From: Methanolobus vulcani
GTDB lineage: Archaea > Halobacteriota > Methanosarcinia > Methanosarcinales > Methanosarcinaceae
Reading direction: 5' to 3'
DNA length: 64,000 nt
Assembly: GCF_006546655.1 (NCBI RefSeq)
Contig: NZ_VIAQ01000011.1
Location: 93,458-157,457, forward strand
The notes below the pieces were generated by a model. It was given only the letters and a program-made list of their open reading frames with translations. It was not told the origin of the DNA and ran no database searches. This document shows positions 63,836 through 64,000 of this stretch, piece after piece. Numbering within the stretch: position 1 is the stretch's first letter; each line of letters starts with the position of its first letter. The position numbers and the translations under genes were made by a program.

Positions 63836-64000
63836 ATATAGAGGATTCAGATTAACCCTGTATTTTTTAAGTCATTAGATAATTCACGTTGGGCTGAGAC
63901 TTTATTATGGGGTTTCTTTGGACATGTAACATCAATTCCTTCAATAATCCAATCATATAGAGGATTCAGATTAACCCTGTATTTTTTAAGTCATTAGATA
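63836..64000. repeat. 46-bp direct repeat at the right edge
   Basis: The same 46 bases occur at 63836-63881 and 63955-64000 (ATATAGAGGATTCAG, then ATTAACCCTGTATTTTTTAA). The second copy is cut by the window end, so the full repeat may be longer. The unit lies between the HerA-like gene and unseen sequence to the right. Confidence 0.8.

Noticed and set aside
63882..63954. Gene fragment between the two copies of the right-edge repeat
   Set aside because: A short reading exists but without start, motif or certain frame; the sequence beyond the window is needed.

Overview
The window is a chromosomal segment of a methylotrophic methanogenic archaeon of the family Methanosarcinaceae, most like Methanolobus, Methanococcoides or Methanohalophilus. 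Archaeal markers are a thermosome, Nop5 and fibrillarin-like methyltransferase, archaeal UMP kinase, CTP-type riboflavin kinase and BRE/TATA-like promoters. Methanogen markers are beta-RFA-P synthase (methanopterin synthesis), a relative of methyltransferase corrinoid proteins, and lysine 2,3-aminomutase with beta-lysine acetyltransferase, which make the osmolyte N-epsilon-acetyl-beta-lysine. A bacterial-type mutS and PGF-CTERM surface proteins also fit this family. The sequence is moderately AT-rich. Two tRNA genes and no rRNA, CRISPR array or insertion sequence were seen. Genus-level assignment is inference.

Layout. 1-5 kb: mutS (cut by the left edge), a methyltransferase, two small membrane proteins and a MerR-type regulator. 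5-11.7 kb: a 1420-residue thioester alpha-2-macroglobulin lipoprotein, two exported proteins of unknown role and a WrbA-like flavoprotein. 11.7-15 kb: a membrane protein/XRE regulator pair behind an inverted repeat, a ModE-like regulator, and an ArsR/SO_0444-type efflux pair behind a perfect 20-bp palindrome. 15-18 kb: a complete ECF biotin transporter (bioY-ecfA1-ecfA2-ecfT) with a BirA-type operator. 18-24 kb: thermosome, aspartate-semialdehyde dehydrogenase, RNase H and small proteins. 23.9-28.4 kb: an accessory-looking block with a HEPN-like gene, a Cys-rich small protein, a rhomboid-like protein, a Fic protein with two tandem palindromes at its promoter, and a second, frameshifted HEPN-like gene. 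28.5-34 kb: tRNA-Arg, an Obg-type GTPase, a divergent cis-prenyltransferase, RimI, a zinc-ribbon protein, and an AAA ATPase/metallo-beta-lactamase pair. 34-37 kb: a lipoprotein, an ABC exporter and a fasciclin protein. 37-43 kb: a 1810-residue repetitive PGF-CTERM surface protein, then a duplicated tRNA-Pro 3' end. 43-51.5 kb: riboflavin genes, a chemoreceptor, and a run of same-strand genes gerW(ytfJ)-like, DUF2953(ytfI)-like, beta-RFA-P synthase, nop5, flpA. 51.5-64 kb: XPD helicase, pilin, ferredoxin, exported protein plus pyrH, a degenerate corrinoid-type protein, leuD-leuB, an Lrp regulator, ablA-ablB and a HerA-like ATPase.

Most genes are housekeeping. The parts most worth follow-up are the HEPN/Fic/rhomboid block, where the unbroken HEPN-like copy has lost the Rx4H motif that the frameshifted copy keeps; the corrinoid-family protein without its cobalt-ligand motif; the sporulation-type ytfI/ytfJ pair in an archaeon; the tRNA-Pro 3'-end duplication; and several well-formed operator palindromes. 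Two genes (nop5 and the chemoreceptor) seem to start at non-AUG/GUG/UUG codons. I found no single clearly new multi-gene system; the HEPN/Fic block is the nearest candidate.
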